Shown: positions 50,096-59,784, counted from the stretch's first letter. The stretch is 64,000 bases of DNA from Pseudomonas viridiflava (GCF_900589395.1 NZ_UUIS01000025.1:140965-204964), one strand, 5' to 3'. Notes: generated by a model from the letters alone, not told the origin. Made by a program: numbers and translations.

Positions 50096-50860
50096 ATGAA
50101 CATCGACAACGAGGTGCAGGCACGTCAGGCCATCGGCCTGCTGGAGCTATTGGCTTTCAGCCAGGAAGACACCGAACAACGCATCGTCAGTCTGTGCCGC
50201 AGCGCCTTGACGCCGGTCGGGCCGGTGGCCGGGGTCTGCGTCTCTCCCGTTTTTGTCTGTCTGGCACGAGCTACGCTCGACCGCTTGCAGGGCCGCGACG
50301 TGCGGGTCATCGGCCTGGTCAACTTTCCGGCCGGCCGGGCCGATGTCGAGCTGGCGGCGCAGCAGGCACGGGCGGTATTGCTGGCGGGGGGGGATGAAGT
50401 GGATGTGGTCTATCCGTTCCGGGCCGTCCTGGCGGGCGATACACAGGTGGGCGCCGAACTGGTTGGCGCCTGCAAGGCTGAATGCGGTCACCGTGTGCCG
50501 CTGACCGTCACCCTGGAAACCGGCGACTTGCGCGACCCGCAACTGATTCGCAGCGCCTCGCGGGCGGCGATTGCGGCGGGCGCCGATTTTCTCAAGACCT
50601 GCACCGGGCGCCTGGTGGCGCCGGCGACTGCGCAGGCGGCGCGGATCATGCTGGAGTCGATTGCCGAGGTCGGCGGGCAGGCAGGCTTCAAGGTGGCCGG
50701 CGGGTTGCGCACGGTGGGCGATGCACAGGTCTTTCTGGCCTTGGTCAAGGGGCGTTTCGGGCCCAACTGGCTTACGCCGCAGCGGGTTCGCCTGGGGGCT
50801 ACAAGCTTGTTGGGGGATGCCTTGGCGCGCTTGGGAGTACTGGGCGTCGATGAGTTTTGA
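50096..50860 (+). CDS. deoC: Deoxyribose-phosphate aldolase DeoC
   Basis: A 254-residue TIM-barrel enzyme that cuts deoxyribose 5-phosphate into acetaldehyde and glyceraldehyde 3-phosphate. The Schiff-base lysine is in ADFLKTCTGR and the second lysine in GFKVAGGLRT. The DEVDVVYP motif is also typical. The ATG at 50096 has GGAGG 8 bases before it. The last codons stand close to the 3' end of PrrF on the other strand, and the terminator hairpin may serve both. Confidence 0.9.
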   Translation: MNIDNEVQARQAIGLLELLAFSQEDTEQRIVSLCRSALTPVGPVAGVCVSPVFVCLARATLDRLQGRDVRVIGLVNFPAGRADVELAAQQARAVLLAGGDEVDVVYPFRAVLAGDTQVGAELVGACKAECGHRVPLTVTLETGDLRDPQLIRSASRAAIAAGADFLKTCTGRLVAPATAQAARIMLESIAEVGGQAGFKVAGGLRTVGDAQVFLALVKGRFGPNWLTPQRVRLGATSLLGDALARLGVLGVDEF

Positions 50861-50866
50861 GCAGGC

Positions 50867-50979
50867 AAAAAAAGACCCGGCAAAGAGCCGGGTCAAAAAC
50901 CGTGATTAGCCTGATGAGGAGATAATCTGAGAGTCCGAACCAAGGTCTTTCAGGTTACCGACCAGTCTCGCGACCGGAT
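50867..50979 (-). ncRNA. prrF: PrrF small RNA (iron-sparing sRNA)
   Basis: An sRNA of about 113 bases. Its 5' hairpin (GGTCGCGAGACTGGTCGG area), single-stranded core (CTCAGATTATCTCCTCATCA) and Rho-independent end (GACCCGGC-CTTTG-type loop-GCCGGGTC, then T7) fit PrrF from other pseudomonads. The promoter is overlapped by a Fur box. PrrF represses iron-rich enzymes when iron is low. P. aeruginosa has a tandem pair; here there is one copy. The 5' end is placed 7 bases after the -10. Confidence 0.9.
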
Positions 50980-50981
50980 GT

Positions 50982-51013
50982 GATAATCATAACGATTCTC
51001 ATTTCTAAGTCAA
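50982..51013 (-). promoter_or_regulatory. prrF promoter and Fur box
   Basis: On the minus strand, TTGACT (51013-51008), a 16-base spacer and TATGAT (50991-50986). GAGAATCGTTATGATTATC covers the -10 and matches the 19-bp Fur box at 15 or more positions. Fur with iron would block transcription. Confidence 0.88.
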
Positions 51014-51158
51014 CACTTCTTTTTGCCGCTCTTTCGGATGTTTCCAGGGCGTGTGTGCAGGCGCGCAGCCGCACGGGCCGTGCCTAGAGCAATGGCATGG
51101 ATGAAAGCCGGCGCAACGATCCGCCTGTGGGGCACAGGCGGCTTTGCAAGGGGCGGTT

Positions 51159-51503
51159 TCAGCGGGTGCGGTAGCGCAGGCGCGTGCCGAAATTGACGGA
51201 CATGAGGATCTCGTCGGCGCTCAGCTCCGGTGGGAAGTAGGTGCCCGAGATTTGCGCATGGGCAATGCTGGCGCCTTCGAGCGAATTACTGCGCAAATCC
51301 AGCCCGCGCAGGTCTGCCGAGCGAAAGTAGGCGTCAGTGAAGTCGATGCCGGCAGTGTCCAGGTTGCGCAGGTCAAGCCCGCGAAAATCGCCGCTGCGCA
51401 TGTCCAGGGTGCCCTTGGTGGGCCTCTGCTGGTTGAAGCCTTCGATATCATCCTTGCGCAGTAGCATGTACAGCGGTGAATCGATTTGCTTTGGCTGGCT
51501 CAT
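51159..51503 (-). CDS. Pentapeptide-repeat protein
   Basis: A 114-residue protein with pentapeptide repeats of the A(D/N)Lxx type in the middle: GDFRGLDLRNLDTAGIDF, then SADLRGLDLRSNSL and GASIAHAQISG. This gives a right-handed beta-helix, a fold sometimes mimicking DNA. No function is known. The ATG at 51503 starts MSQPKQIDS. It shares its promoter region with no clear partner and stands between PrrF and the kinase fusion. Confidence 0.85.
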   Translation of the reverse strand: MSQPKQIDSPLYMLLRKDDIEGFNQQRPTKGTLDMRSGDFRGLDLRNLDTAGIDFTDAYFRSADLRGLDLRSNSLEGASIAHAQISGTYFPPELSADEILMSVNFGTRLRYRTR

Positions 51504-51594
51504 GACGATTTCCAAGGCTGTTGGATTTATGGCGCCATTATATCGCCACTACTGAGGGCCGTGAAGCGCCATCCGCTTAACGGCCCTTGCGGTT

Positions 51595-53136
51595 TCAGAG
51601 CCCTGGCAGGCGCTGGTGCAGATTTTCGATCAGGGTCTTCAGGTCGCCATCAAGGTCGGTGCGGATGGTCTTGCTCAGCAGGGTTTCTTCGGCGCTCAGC
51701 GGTTCGCGATTGGCTTGCTGGGCATGCAGCACGTCCAGCGTGGCTTCGGAAGGGTCGTTGTTCTCGGCCTGGCGTTGTTTCAGCCAGCCCTCGATGACCG
51801 ACTGCTGTGCTTGGCAGTCCAGGATCAGAAAGGGCACGCCGTAGGTTTGTGCCACATTGGCCGCCGCCTGGCGTTGCGCGTGCTTGAGGTAGGTGGCATC
51901 GAGCACCACCGAGAAGCCGGCGCGCAGGACCTGGCCCGCCAGTTCGTGCAAGCGCGCATAGGTGGCTTCGTGGGCCTGGGCGCTGTAACGCTCCTCGGTG
52001 CCGCTGGTGGCGAACAGGCGTTGGCGTTCGACATCCGCGCGCAGGCGAATGGTGCCCAGCGACTGCACCAGGCGTTGCGCGACCTGGCTCTTGCCGACCG
52101 CTGATACGCCGTGGGTGATGGTCAGGAACGGCGAAGGGATGGCGCTGTAGCTTTCGGCCAGGTTGGCGTAGTTGCGGTATTGGCGCAGCGAGGCCGCGCG
52201 CTGTACGCCGTCGGCATCGGCCGGGATGCTGAACAGGGCGATCTTGGCCCGGACCATGGCGCGGTAGGCCTTGTAGAAGTTGAACAGCTCCAGGCCCTGA
52301 TAGTCGCCGGTCAGCTCCAGGTACTGGCTGATCAGGCGGCGCGACAGGGTCTTGAGCCCGCGGTCTTCGAGGTCCATGGCCAGAAAACCGATGTCGGCAT
52401 AGACGTCGGTCATACGGAACGGCTCGTTGAATTCGATGCAGTCGAACAACACGACCTTGCCGTCGATCTGTGCGGCATTGCCCAGGTGAATGTCACCATG
52501 GCATTCGCGAATGAAACCGTCGGCCTTGCGTTGAACCAACAATGGCTTGAGCCGCTCAAAGCTCGACTCTGCCCAGGCCTTGAGGGCTTCAAGTTGTTGC
52601 AGGTCGGCTTTGTCGCTGAGAAAAGGACGAATCTGTTCGAAATTCTGCGCGACAGGTGCCATGACGCTGTCAGGCGAACCCAGTTCGTTTTCAGGTCCTA
52701 CCTTCGGGGCCGACAGGTGGAAATGGGCAATCTGGCTGGCCAGCTCGTCGATGTGGCCGATGGTCAGTTCGCCATTGGCCTGCAGGGTACTGAGCAGGCC
52801 GCTTTGCGGGAACTGGCGCATCTTCAGGGCGTATTCGATGGCCTGGCCGTCACCGCCCAGCTGCGGGGCTTCGGCCGAGCCGGTCAGCGGGATGACTTCA
52901 AGGTACAGGCCTTCGGTGAGGCGCTGGTTCAGACGCAGCTCTTCCTGGCAGAAGTGCTGGCGTGCCGACAGGGCTGTGAAGTCCAGGAAGCCGAAATTCA
53001 TCGGTTTCTTGATCTTGTAGGCGAAGGGGCCGGTGAGCAGCACCCACGAAATATGCGTTTCGATGACCTGAAAACCCTCTACCGGATGGGGGTAAAGGCT
53101 GGGGTTCTGCAGGGCTGCGATCAGTGACTGGCTCAC
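51595..53136 (-). CDS. Fused aminoglycoside-phosphotransferase-like / P-loop kinase protein
   Basis: A 513-residue two-domain protein. The N-terminal half is phosphotransferase-like with a catalytic loop ECHGDIHLGN and a metal site VLFDCIEFN. The C-terminal half is an AAA_33-type kinase with Walker A GVSAVGKS and VVLDATYLK. The pairing is common in proteobacteria (COG2187 with COG0645), but the substrate is unknown. It starts with GTG at 53136, with AAGGA 8 bases upstream. The open frame goes on for 870 codons across the antisense strand of mrcB and is not coding there. Confidence 0.88.
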   Translation of the reverse strand: MSQSLIAALQNPSLYPHPVEGFQVIETHISWVLLTGPFAYKIKKPMNFGFLDFTALSARQHFCQEELRLNQRLTEGLYLEVIPLTGSAEAPQLGGDGQAIEYALKMRQFPQSGLLSTLQANGELTIGHIDELASQIAHFHLSAPKVGPENELGSPDSVMAPVAQNFEQIRPFLSDKADLQQLEALKAWAESSFERLKPLLVQRKADGFIRECHGDIHLGNAAQIDGKVVLFDCIEFNEPFRMTDVYADIGFLAMDLEDRGLKTLSRRLISQYLELTGDYQGLELFNFYKAYRAMVRAKIALFSIPADADGVQRAASLRQYRNYANLAESYSAIPSPFLTITHGVSAVGKSQVAQRLVQSLGTIRLRADVERQRLFATSGTEERYSAQAHEATYARLHELAGQVLRAGFSVVLDATYLKHAQRQAAANVAQTYGVPFLILDCQAQQSVIEGWLKQRQAENNDPSEATLDVLHAQQANREPLSAEETLLSKTIRTDLDGDLKTLIENLHQRLPGL

Positions 53137-53277
53137 GGTCGATCCTTGATGAATGATTTGAAAAATTAATAGCTCAGGCTGGCCATTATGGCTGCTTGGC
53201 ATGATGCTGCAAACCGCTGGCGCGTGGCTGCGCTTGAACCTCAACACACCCACGCAAACTGCGTATAATCCGCGCCC

Positions 53278-55599
53278 ATGACTCGATCCCGTACCCCCCG
53301 CACCCCCAAAAAGCCCGCTACCGGCCGTCTTCGTACCTTGCTGGGCTGGGCGCTGAAGCTCAGTATCGTCGGCGTGGTGATTGTCGCCGGCTTTGCCATT
53401 TACCTCGATGCCGAGGTCCAGGAAAAATTTTCCGGCAAGCGCTGGATGATCCCTGCCAAGGTTTATGCCCGGCCGCTGGAGCTGTTCGTGGGCCAGAAAC
53501 TGAGCCGCGACGACTTCCTGATCGAACTCGACGCCCTGGGCTATCGCCGTGAAAGCGTGGCCAACGGCCCTGGCGCCGCCGCCGTGAACGGCAATACGGT
53601 CGAGCTGAACACTCGCGGCTTTCAGTTTTATGAAGGCACTGATCCGGCCCAGCAGATTCGTGTGCGCTTCTCGGGCGATTTCGTTGCCGACCTGGCCTCG
53701 GCTGATGGCAGCAAGCTGGCCGTGGCGCGCCTTGAGCCACTGCTGATAGGCGGGTTGTACCCGAAAAACCTTGAAGACCGTATCCTGATCAAGCTCGACC
53801 AGGCGCCGCCTTATCTGCTGGAAACCCTGATTGCCGTCGAAGACCGTGATTTCTATCACCACTTCGGCGTGTCGCCCAAATCCATTGCCCGCGCCATCTG
53901 GGTCAATGCCTCTTCCGGACGCATGCGTCAGGGCGGCAGTACCCTGACTCAGCAGTTGGTGAAGAACTTCTTCCTGACCAGCGAGCGCAGCCTGTCGCGC
54001 AAGCTGAACGAAGCCATGATGTCGTTGCTGCTGGAGCTGCATTACAGCAAGCAGGAGATTCTCGAGGCTTACCTCAACGAGGTGTTCGTCGGGCAGGACG
54101 GGCAGCGTGCGGTGCACGGTTTCGGTCTGGCTAGCCAGTATTTCTTCAGCCAGCCGTTGTCGGAGCTCAAGCTGCACCAAGTAGCGTTGCTGGTGGGGTT
54201 GGTGAACGGGCCGTCCTATTACAACCCGCGGCGCAACCCCGAGCGGGCCATGGAGCGACGTAACCTGGTGCTCGACCTGCTGGCGCAGCAGGGTGTCGCA
54301 CCGGTCGAAGAGGTCGAGGCCGCCAAGAAAATGCCGCTGGGCGTGACCCGCACCGGCAGCCTGGCCGACAGTTCGTTCCCGGCCTTCATGGACCTGGTCA
54401 AGCGCCAGCTGCGTGACGACTACCGGGATGAAGACTTGACCGAGGAAGGCCTGCGGATCTTCACCGGTTTCGATCCCATCCTGCAGATGAAGTCCCAGGC
54501 GGCCATGGACGAAACGTTCAAGCGCCTGGCCGGGCGCAAGGGGGCCGACGAGGTGGAGGCGGCCATGGTCGTGACCAACCCGGAAACCGGTGAGATCCAG
54601 GCGTTGCTGGGCAGTCGCAAGGCCGGCTTTGCCGGTTTCAACCGTGCCATCGATGCGGTGCGCCCAATTGGCTCGCTGGTCAAGCCGGCGATCTACCTGA
54701 CCGCCCTGGAGCAGCCGCAGAAGTACACCTTGACCAGTTGGGTGGCTGACGAGCCGTTCCAGGTCAAGGGGGCCGATGGCCAGGTCTGGAAACCCCAGAA
54801 CTACGACCGCAAGGCGCATGGCAATGTCTTCCTGTACCAGGGCCTGGCGCACTCCTACAACCTGTCCACGGCCAAGCTGGGCCTGGAGCTGGGCGTGCCC
54901 ACCGTGTTCAAGACCCTCAACAAGCTGGGCGTGACCCGCGAGTGGCCAGCGTTTCCCTCGATGCTGCTGGGGGCCGGCGGGTTGACGCCGATCGAGGTGG
55001 CAACCATGTACCAGACCCTGGCCAGCGGTGGGTTCAATACGCCCATGCGCGCTATCCGCAGTGTGCTGACCGCCGAGGGCGAACCGCTCAAGCGTTATCC
55101 GTTCCAGATCCAGCAGCGTTTCGATCCCGGCGCCATTTACCTGGTGCAGAACGCCATGCAGCGCGTGATGCGCGAAGGCACTGGCCAGTCGGTCTATAAC
55201 GTATTGCCCAAGACGCTGAACCTGGCGGGCAAGACCGGTACCAGCAACGACTCGCGCGACAGCTGGTTTGCCGGCTTCAGCCAGGATGTGCTGGCGGTGG
55301 TGTGGATGGGCCGTGACGATAACGGCAAAACACCGTTTACCGGTGCCAGTGGTGCATTGCAGGTCTGGACCAGTTTCATGCGCAAGGCCGAGCCGTTGCC
55401 GCTGGACATGGCCATGCCGGACAACGTGGTCCAGGCCTGGGTCGATGCCGCCACCGGGCAGGGCTCTGATGCCAGTTGCCCGAATGCCGTGCAGATGCCG
55501 TATATTCGCGGCAGTGAGCCGGTACCGGGCGCAGCCTGCGGCAGTGGTCCCGCTTCTGACGAGTCCGTCATGGACTGGGTCAAGGGCTGGTTGAATTAA
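53278..55599 (+). CDS. mrcB: Penicillin-binding protein 1B (bifunctional)
   Basis: A 773-residue inner-membrane peptidoglycan synthase (ponB in P. aeruginosa). A basic cytoplasmic tail and one helix (LSIVGVVIVAGFAIYL) are followed by a UB2H-like domain, the GT51 domain with EDRDFYHHFGVSP and GGSTLTQQLVKN, and a transpeptidase domain with SxxK (GSLVK), SxN (SYN) and KTG (GKTGTSND). It polymerises and cross-links glycan chains. The next gene encodes its lipoprotein activator. Confidence 0.96.
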   Translation: MTRSRTPRTPKKPATGRLRTLLGWALKLSIVGVVIVAGFAIYLDAEVQEKFSGKRWMIPAKVYARPLELFVGQKLSRDDFLIELDALGYRRESVANGPGAAAVNGNTVELNTRGFQFYEGTDPAQQIRVRFSGDFVADLASADGSKLAVARLEPLLIGGLYPKNLEDRILIKLDQAPPYLLETLIAVEDRDFYHHFGVSPKSIARAIWVNASSGRMRQGGSTLTQQLVKNFFLTSERSLSRKLNEAMMSLLLELHYSKQEILEAYLNEVFVGQDGQRAVHGFGLASQYFFSQPLSELKLHQVALLVGLVNGPSYYNPRRNPERAMERRNLVLDLLAQQGVAPVEEVEAAKKMPLGVTRTGSLADSSFPAFMDLVKRQLRDDYRDEDLTEEGLRIFTGFDPILQMKSQAAMDETFKRLAGRKGADEVEAAMVVTNPETGEIQALLGSRKAGFAGFNRAIDAVRPIGSLVKPAIYLTALEQPQKYTLTSWVADEPFQVKGADGQVWKPQNYDRKAHGNVFLYQGLAHSYNLSTAKLGLELGVPTVFKTLNKLGVTREWPAFPSMLLGAGGLTPIEVATMYQTLASGGFNTPMRAIRSVLTAEGEPLKRYPFQIQQRFDPGAIYLVQNAMQRVMREGTGQSVYNVLPKTLNLAGKTGTSNDSRDSWFAGFSQDVLAVVWMGRDDNGKTPFTGASGALQVWTSFMRKAEPLPLDMAMPDNVVQAWVDAATGQGSDASCPNAVQMPYIRGSEPVPGAACGSGPASDESVMDWVKGWLN

Positions 55600-55615
55600 G
55601 CAAAGAGGGATTGAT

Positions 55616-56371
55616 GTGAAGAAGTGGTGGATTCCAGCTGTAACCGCCCTGGCCGTGCTCAGCGGGTGTGCCAGTGTTCCGCAAGGCGCGATTCCGGTCG
55701 TGGACTCCGGTTCCAGGGTGTCCAACAGTGAGCGAGCCAACGCCTCGCGCACGACCGGCTACCGCACCAACACCGCGCCGGTCCAGCAGCCGCAGGCCGT
55801 GCCGGCTGATTCCGGGGTGACGGTCATGGTGCCCAACGGGGCTGGCGCCGCCGGCATCCAGACCTACTCGGCGCCGGCCGGCCAGGCGCCGTTCAGTGTC
55901 GACTCGGCGCCGGTCAGCGCGGCGCCTGCGTATCAGCCGCCGGTCGAGTCGCCGCCGCTCACGACCAGCAGCTACAGCCAGCCTTCGGCGCCTACCGGCA
56001 TTCCATCCAACGCCAACCGAGGCGGGGCCTTGTCGGCCGACGAGCAACTGGATGGCCCGGTCCTGGCCTTGCTGACCACCGCCCAGCAACAACAGGGCAC
56101 GGGCGACCTCAATGGTGCGTCGTCGAGTCTTGAGCGTGCCCAGCGCGTTGCCCCGCGCGAGCCGCAGGTGTTGTACCGTCTGGCCCAGGTGCGCCTGGCC
56201 CAGGGCGATGCGTCCCAGGCCGAGCAGCTGTCGCGCCGTGCGCTGACCTACGCCAATGGCCGTCCCAGCCTGCAGGCCAGCCTGTGGGAACTGATCGCCC
56301 AGTCGCGCGAGAAGCAGGGCGACGCCGCCGGTGCCGCACAGGCGCGGCAGAAAGCCCGGGTCAATCTGTAA
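55616..56371 (+). CDS. lpoP: PBP1B activator lipoprotein LpoP
   Basis: A 251-residue lipoprotein. The signal peptide ends with the lipobox LSGC (Cys18). The middle is low-complexity Pro/Ser/Ala (residues 30-140), and the C-terminal ~110 residues form TPR-like helices (GDLNGASSSLERAQRVAPREPQVLYRLAQV and so on). LpoP in P. aeruginosa has this layout and activates PBP1b from the outer membrane. It begins with GTG (RBS GAGGGA), 17 bases after mrcB, and ends on the first base of the next gene's ATG. Confidence 0.88.
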   Translation: MKKWWIPAVTALAVLSGCASVPQGAIPVVDSGSRVSNSERANASRTTGYRTNTAPVQQPQAVPADSGVTVMVPNGAGAAGIQTYSAPAGQAPFSVDSAPVSAAPAYQPPVESPPLTTSSYSQPSAPTGIPSNANRGGALSADEQLDGPVLALLTTAQQQQGTGDLNGASSSLERAQRVAPREPQVLYRLAQVRLAQGDASQAEQLSRRALTYANGRPSLQASLWELIAQSREKQGDAAGAAQARQKARVNL

Positions 56372-56700
56372 TGGACAAGCGCATGCCGGTGCTGGCCGAC
56401 CACCTGTTGTTGATCGAGCGGGAACTGCGTGAGCGCGGCTGGTGGCAAAGCACGCCGCCCGATGCCAAGGCCCTGGCCAGCCAGGAGCCATTCTGTGTCG
56501 ACACCATGGCGTTCGAGCAGTGGCTGCAATGGATCTTCTTGCCCAGGATGAAAGTCATCCTGGAGCAGGACCTGCCACTGCCGAAGGCGTCAGGCATTCG
56601 CGAGATGGCCGAGATGGTGTACGTCGAGCGCCCCGACCAGGCCCGCACCCTGATCACCCTGCTGGAACGCTTCGATCAGTTGATCGGCAAGGCCGGTTGA
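56371..56700 (+). CDS. yqcC: YqcC family protein (DUF446)
   Basis: A 109-residue all-helical protein of the YqcC family, found beside the tRNA pseudouridine synthase TruC in E. coli. Visible features are LIERELRERGWW, PFCVDTMAFEQWLQWIFLPRM and LPKASGIREMAEMVY. Role unknown. The ATG shares one base with the lpoP stop (TAATG), so mrcB-lpoP-yqcC look like one operon here. Confidence 0.9.
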   Translation: MDKRMPVLADHLLLIERELRERGWWQSTPPDAKALASQEPFCVDTMAFEQWLQWIFLPRMKVILEQDLPLPKASGIREMAEMVYVERPDQARTLITLLERFDQLIGKAG

Positions 56701-56734
56701 GTCTGGTACGGTCCGTCTTGCTCTGCAGGCGGGC

Positions 56735-57166
56735 CTACAGGCAATACTCGGCAATCGTCTTTTCCGCTTCCTGGATCCGCACCTGACGCTCTTGTTCGTT
56801 CAGGCGCTTGAATCCGCCTCCTGCTACCGGCTCGCGCACACGCGGGTTATTTCTGAGTTGTGCGAGGTTGGTGCGCATCGTTTCGCACAAGGCACTGCGC
56901 CTGGTTTCGTTGGCCTTGACCTCTTTTTTGACCTTGTCATCGATGGCGCGCTGTTGTGCGTCAGCTTCAGGCGTCGGTGCCGGCGGCGTGACAGAGCCTG
57001 TCATCGGTGGTTTCTGGATGTCGACTGGGTTGATCGGCTGGCCGGCCGGCGGCGTGGCGTCGAAATGCGTGACGCCCTGGGCGTCGACCCACTTGTAGAT
57101 CTGGGCGGCATGGGCGCTCATGCCCATGCCCATCGACAAGGCGACCGAAAGGATCATCCTGCGCAT
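56735..57166 (-). CDS. Periplasmic protein with DUF4124 domain
   Basis: A 143-residue protein with a signal peptide (MRRMILSVALSMGMGMSAHA) and the DUF4124 core IYKWVDAQGVTHFDATPPAGQP near the N-terminus. A charged helix follows (DDKVKKEVKANETRRSALCETMRTNLAQL). Two cysteines may pair. The ATG at 57166 follows AAGGA at a 6-7-base spacing; the upstream frame is not used. Function unknown. Confidence 0.87.
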   Translation of the reverse strand: MRRMILSVALSMGMGMSAHAAQIYKWVDAQGVTHFDATPPAGQPINPVDIQKPPMTGSVTPPAPTPEADAQQRAIDDKVKKEVKANETRRSALCETMRTNLAQLRNNPRVREPVAGGGFKRLNEQERQVRIQEAEKTIAEYCL

Positions 57167-57565
57167 GCGACTTCCTTGATATGACTGTGCAGCGCGAAAG
57201 CTATCACATTGCCGCCAGAACCTTCCAATGGCGACCCGGTGTGGGTCATACCTACAAGAAAGCTGACGGATTGCTTGACTTGAGAGGGCCGAATCACAAC
57301 AATTCAAAGTTCGCTGTAGGGGGACTGCCAGAAGCAGACCGTCTCGGTAGATCATGAGGCGCACATCCGCGTCGACCTGTAACACCCGCAACGCGTTACC
57401 TCGCGCTGGGTGGGACCGTTCCGCAACACTCAGGGACATCCCAATACTTGCTCAGTCAGTGCTGACGTAGTCGGCGACCACCGTCGCTCATGCTCTGCTT
57501 GGCAGTAAACCTATTAAGACCCGTCCACCGATGGACGGTATTCTGGCGTTTTAGAGGTGAACAAC
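57167..57565 (+). promoter_or_regulatory. ilv leader region with a hairpin and a possible leader peptide
   Basis: A 399-base gap before ilvB. It holds a 7-bp hairpin (CCGTCCA / TGGACGG, 57521-57538) near the ribosome site. A short frame from ATG 57490 reads [17 protein letters not shown] at its start, with seven Leu/Val codons in the first 17, and overlaps the ilvB start. It has no clear ribosome site, so attenuation is only a possibility. No other gene is seen. Confidence 0.4.
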
Positions 57566-59290
57566 GTGGAGCTTTTATCTGGCGCTGAAATGGTCGTCCG
57601 CTTCCTGCGTGACGAAGGCGTTAAGCATATTTATGGATACCCCGGCGGCGCGCTTCTGCACGTCTACGATGCGTTGTTCCAGGAGCCGGCGGTCAGCCAC
57701 ATTCTGGTGCGTCACGAGCAGGCGGCAACGCACATGGCCGACGGCTATGCGCGGGCAACCGGCAAGGCAGGTGTGGTCCTGGTGACTTCGGGTCCCGGCG
57801 CGACCAACGCCATCACCGGCATTGCGACCGCCTACATGGACTCGATCCCGATGGTGGTCATTTCCGGTCAGGTGCCCAGCACGCTGGTCGGCACCGATGC
57901 CTTCCAGGAAACCGACATGATCGGTATCTCCCGGCCGATCGTGAAGCACAGCTTCATGATCAAGCACCCGAGCGAGATTCCGGATGTCCTGAAAAAAGCC
58001 TTCTATCTGGCACAGTCCGGTCGTCCGGGTCCTGTGGTCGTCGACCTGCCCAAGGACATGACCAATCCGGCCGAGAAGTTCGAATACGTTTACCCGAAAA
58101 AGGTCAAGCTGCGCTCCTACAGCCCGGCCGTGCGCGGTCACTCCGGCCAGATCCGCAAGGCTGTCGAGATGCTGCTGGCCGCCAAGCGTCCTGTGATCTA
58201 CGCCGGCGGCGGTGTGATCATGGGTAACGGCTCGGCGCCTCTGACCGAACTGGCCCAATTGCTCAACGCGCCGGTGACCAATACGCTGATGGGCCTTGGG
58301 TGCTACCCGGGCACCGACCGTCAGTTCGTCGGCATGCTGGGCATGCACGGCAGCTACACGGCCAACGTCGTGATGCACCATACCGATGTGATCCTGGCCG
58401 TCGGTGCGCGTTTTGACGACCGTGTCATCAATGGCGCAGCCAAGTTCTGCCCGAGTGCCAAGATCATCCACATCGACATCGACCCGGCGTCGATCTCCAA
58501 GACCATCAAGGCTGATGTGCCGATCGTCGGCCCTGTCGAGAGCGTGCTGACCGACATGGTCGCCACCTACAAGGAAATCGGTCAGGTGCCAGACCAGGCT
58601 GCCGTGGCCGCCTGGTGGAAGCAGATCGATGAATGGCGTGCCGGCAGCGACCTGTTCCCGTATGACCGTGGCGATGGCACGATCATCAAGCCGCAGAAAG
58701 TGATCGAGACCCTGCATGAAGTGACCGGGGGCGATGCCTATGTCACCTCCGACGTGGGTCAGCACCAGATGTTCGCTGCGCAGTACTACCGCTTCGACAA
58801 GCCCAATCGCTGGATCAACTCCGGCGGCCTGGGCACCATGGGCTTCGGTTTTCCGGCGGCCATGGGCGTCAAGCTGAATTTCCCGGATGCCGACGTGGCG
58901 TGCGTAACCGGTGAAGGCAGTATCCAGATGAACATCCAGGAACTGTCGACCTGTCTGCAGTATGGCCTGCCGGTCAAGATCATCCTGCTCAACAACGGCG
59001 TGCTGGGCATGGTTCGCCAGTGGCAGGACATGAGCTACGGTGGTCGCCACTCGCATTCCTACGTCGAGTCGCTGCCTGACTTCGTCAAGCTGGTCGAGGC
59101 CTACGGGCACGTTGGTATGCGTGTCACCGATCTGAAGGATCTCAAGCCCAAGCTCGAAGAGGCCTTCGCCATGAAGGATCGCCTGGTATTCGTCGACATC
59201 CAGGTCGATGTGAGCGAGCACGTCTATCCGATGCAGATCAAGGATGGCTCGATGCGCGATATGTGGTTGAGCAAGACGGAGCGGACATAA
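57566..59290 (+). CDS. ilvB: Acetolactate synthase, large subunit
   Basis: A 574-residue ThDP enzyme (called ilvI in P. aeruginosa) making acetolactate or acetohydroxybutyrate, the first common step to Val, Leu and Ile. It has the ThDP glutamate region [16 protein letters not shown]...[17 protein letters not shown], and the GDG-type cofactor motif ([14 protein letters not shown]...[12 protein letters not shown]). It starts with GTG at 57566 with AGAGG 8 bases before; another GTG lies 9 bases upstream. ilvH starts 2 bases after the stop. Confidence 0.94.
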   Translation: MELLSGAEMVVRFLRDEGVKHIYGYPGGALLHVYDALFQEPAVSHILVRHEQAATHMADGYARATGKAGVVLVTSGPGATNAITGIATAYMDSIPMVVISGQVPSTLVGTDAFQETDMIGISRPIVKHSFMIKHPSEIPDVLKKAFYLAQSGRPGPVVVDLPKDMTNPAEKFEYVYPKKVKLRSYSPAVRGHSGQIRKAVEMLLAAKRPVIYAGGGVIMGNGSAPLTELAQLLNAPVTNTLMGLGCYPGTDRQFVGMLGMHGSYTANVVMHHTDVILAVGARFDDRVINGAAKFCPSAKIIHIDIDPASISKTIKADVPIVGPVESVLTDMVATYKEIGQVPDQAAVAAWWKQIDEWRAGSDLFPYDRGDGTIIKPQKVIETLHEVTGGDAYVTSDVGQHQMFAAQYYRFDKPNRWINSGGLGTMGFGFPAAMGVKLNFPDADVACVTGEGSIQMNIQELSTCLQYGLPVKIILLNNGVLGMVRQWQDMSYGGRHSHSYVESLPDFVKLVEAYGHVGMRVTDLKDLKPKLEEAFAMKDRLVFVDIQVDVSEHVYPMQIKDGSMRDMWLSKTERT

Positions 59291-59292
59291 TC

Positions 59293-59784
59293 ATGCGCCA
59301 CATCATTTCCCTGTTGCTGGAAAACGAACCCGGTGCACTCTCGCGTGTGGTCGGCCTGTTTTCGCAGCGTAACTACAACATCGAAAGCCTGACCGTGGCG
59401 CCGACCGAGGACCCGACCCTGTCGCGTCTGACGCTGACCACCGTGGGGCATGATGAGGTGATCGAACAGATCACCAAAAACCTCAACAAGCTGGTCGAAG
59501 TGGTCAAGCTGGTTGACCTGTCCGAGAGCGCGCACATCGAGCGCGAGCTCATGCTGGTCAAGGTCAAGGCGACAGGCGCGCAGCGTGCCGAGATCAAGCG
59601 CACCACGGATATCTTCCGCGGGCAGATCGTCGACGTCACCGCCAGCGTCTATACCGTGCAGTTGAGTGGTACCAGCGACAAGCTGGACAGCTTCATTCAG
59701 GCCATCGGCACCGCCGCTATCCTGGAAACAGTTCGCAGTGGCGTAACGGGTATTGCCCGCGGCGACAAAGTGCTGAGCATCTGA
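59293..59784 (+). CDS. ilvH: Acetolactate synthase, regulatory subunit
   Basis: A 163-residue subunit with an N-terminal ACT domain (RHIISLLLENEPGALSRVVG; FSQRNYNIESLTVAPT) that binds valine for feedback control, and a C-terminal ALS_ss_C domain (FRGQIVDVTASVYTVQLSG). The ATG at 59293 lies 2 bases after ilvB. The longer frame is inside ilvB and is not used. Confidence 0.95.
   Translation: MRHIISLLLENEPGALSRVVGLFSQRNYNIESLTVAPTEDPTLSRLTLTTVGHDEVIEQITKNLNKLVEVVKLVDLSESAHIERELMLVKVKATGAQRAEIKRTTDIFRGQIVDVTASVYTVQLSGTSDKLDSFIQAIGTAAILETVRSGVTGIARGDKVLSI

Noticed and set aside
53137..55752. Continuation of the kinase-fusion frame to a 1385-residue protein on the minus strand
   Set aside because: It runs antisense through mrcB, which is plainly real. 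The true start is the GTG at 53136 with a good ribosome site. The open antisense frame comes from high GC codon bias.
57575..59221. 548-residue frame antisense to ilvB
   Set aside because: Asp/His/Val-rich shadow composition; opposite a certain gene.
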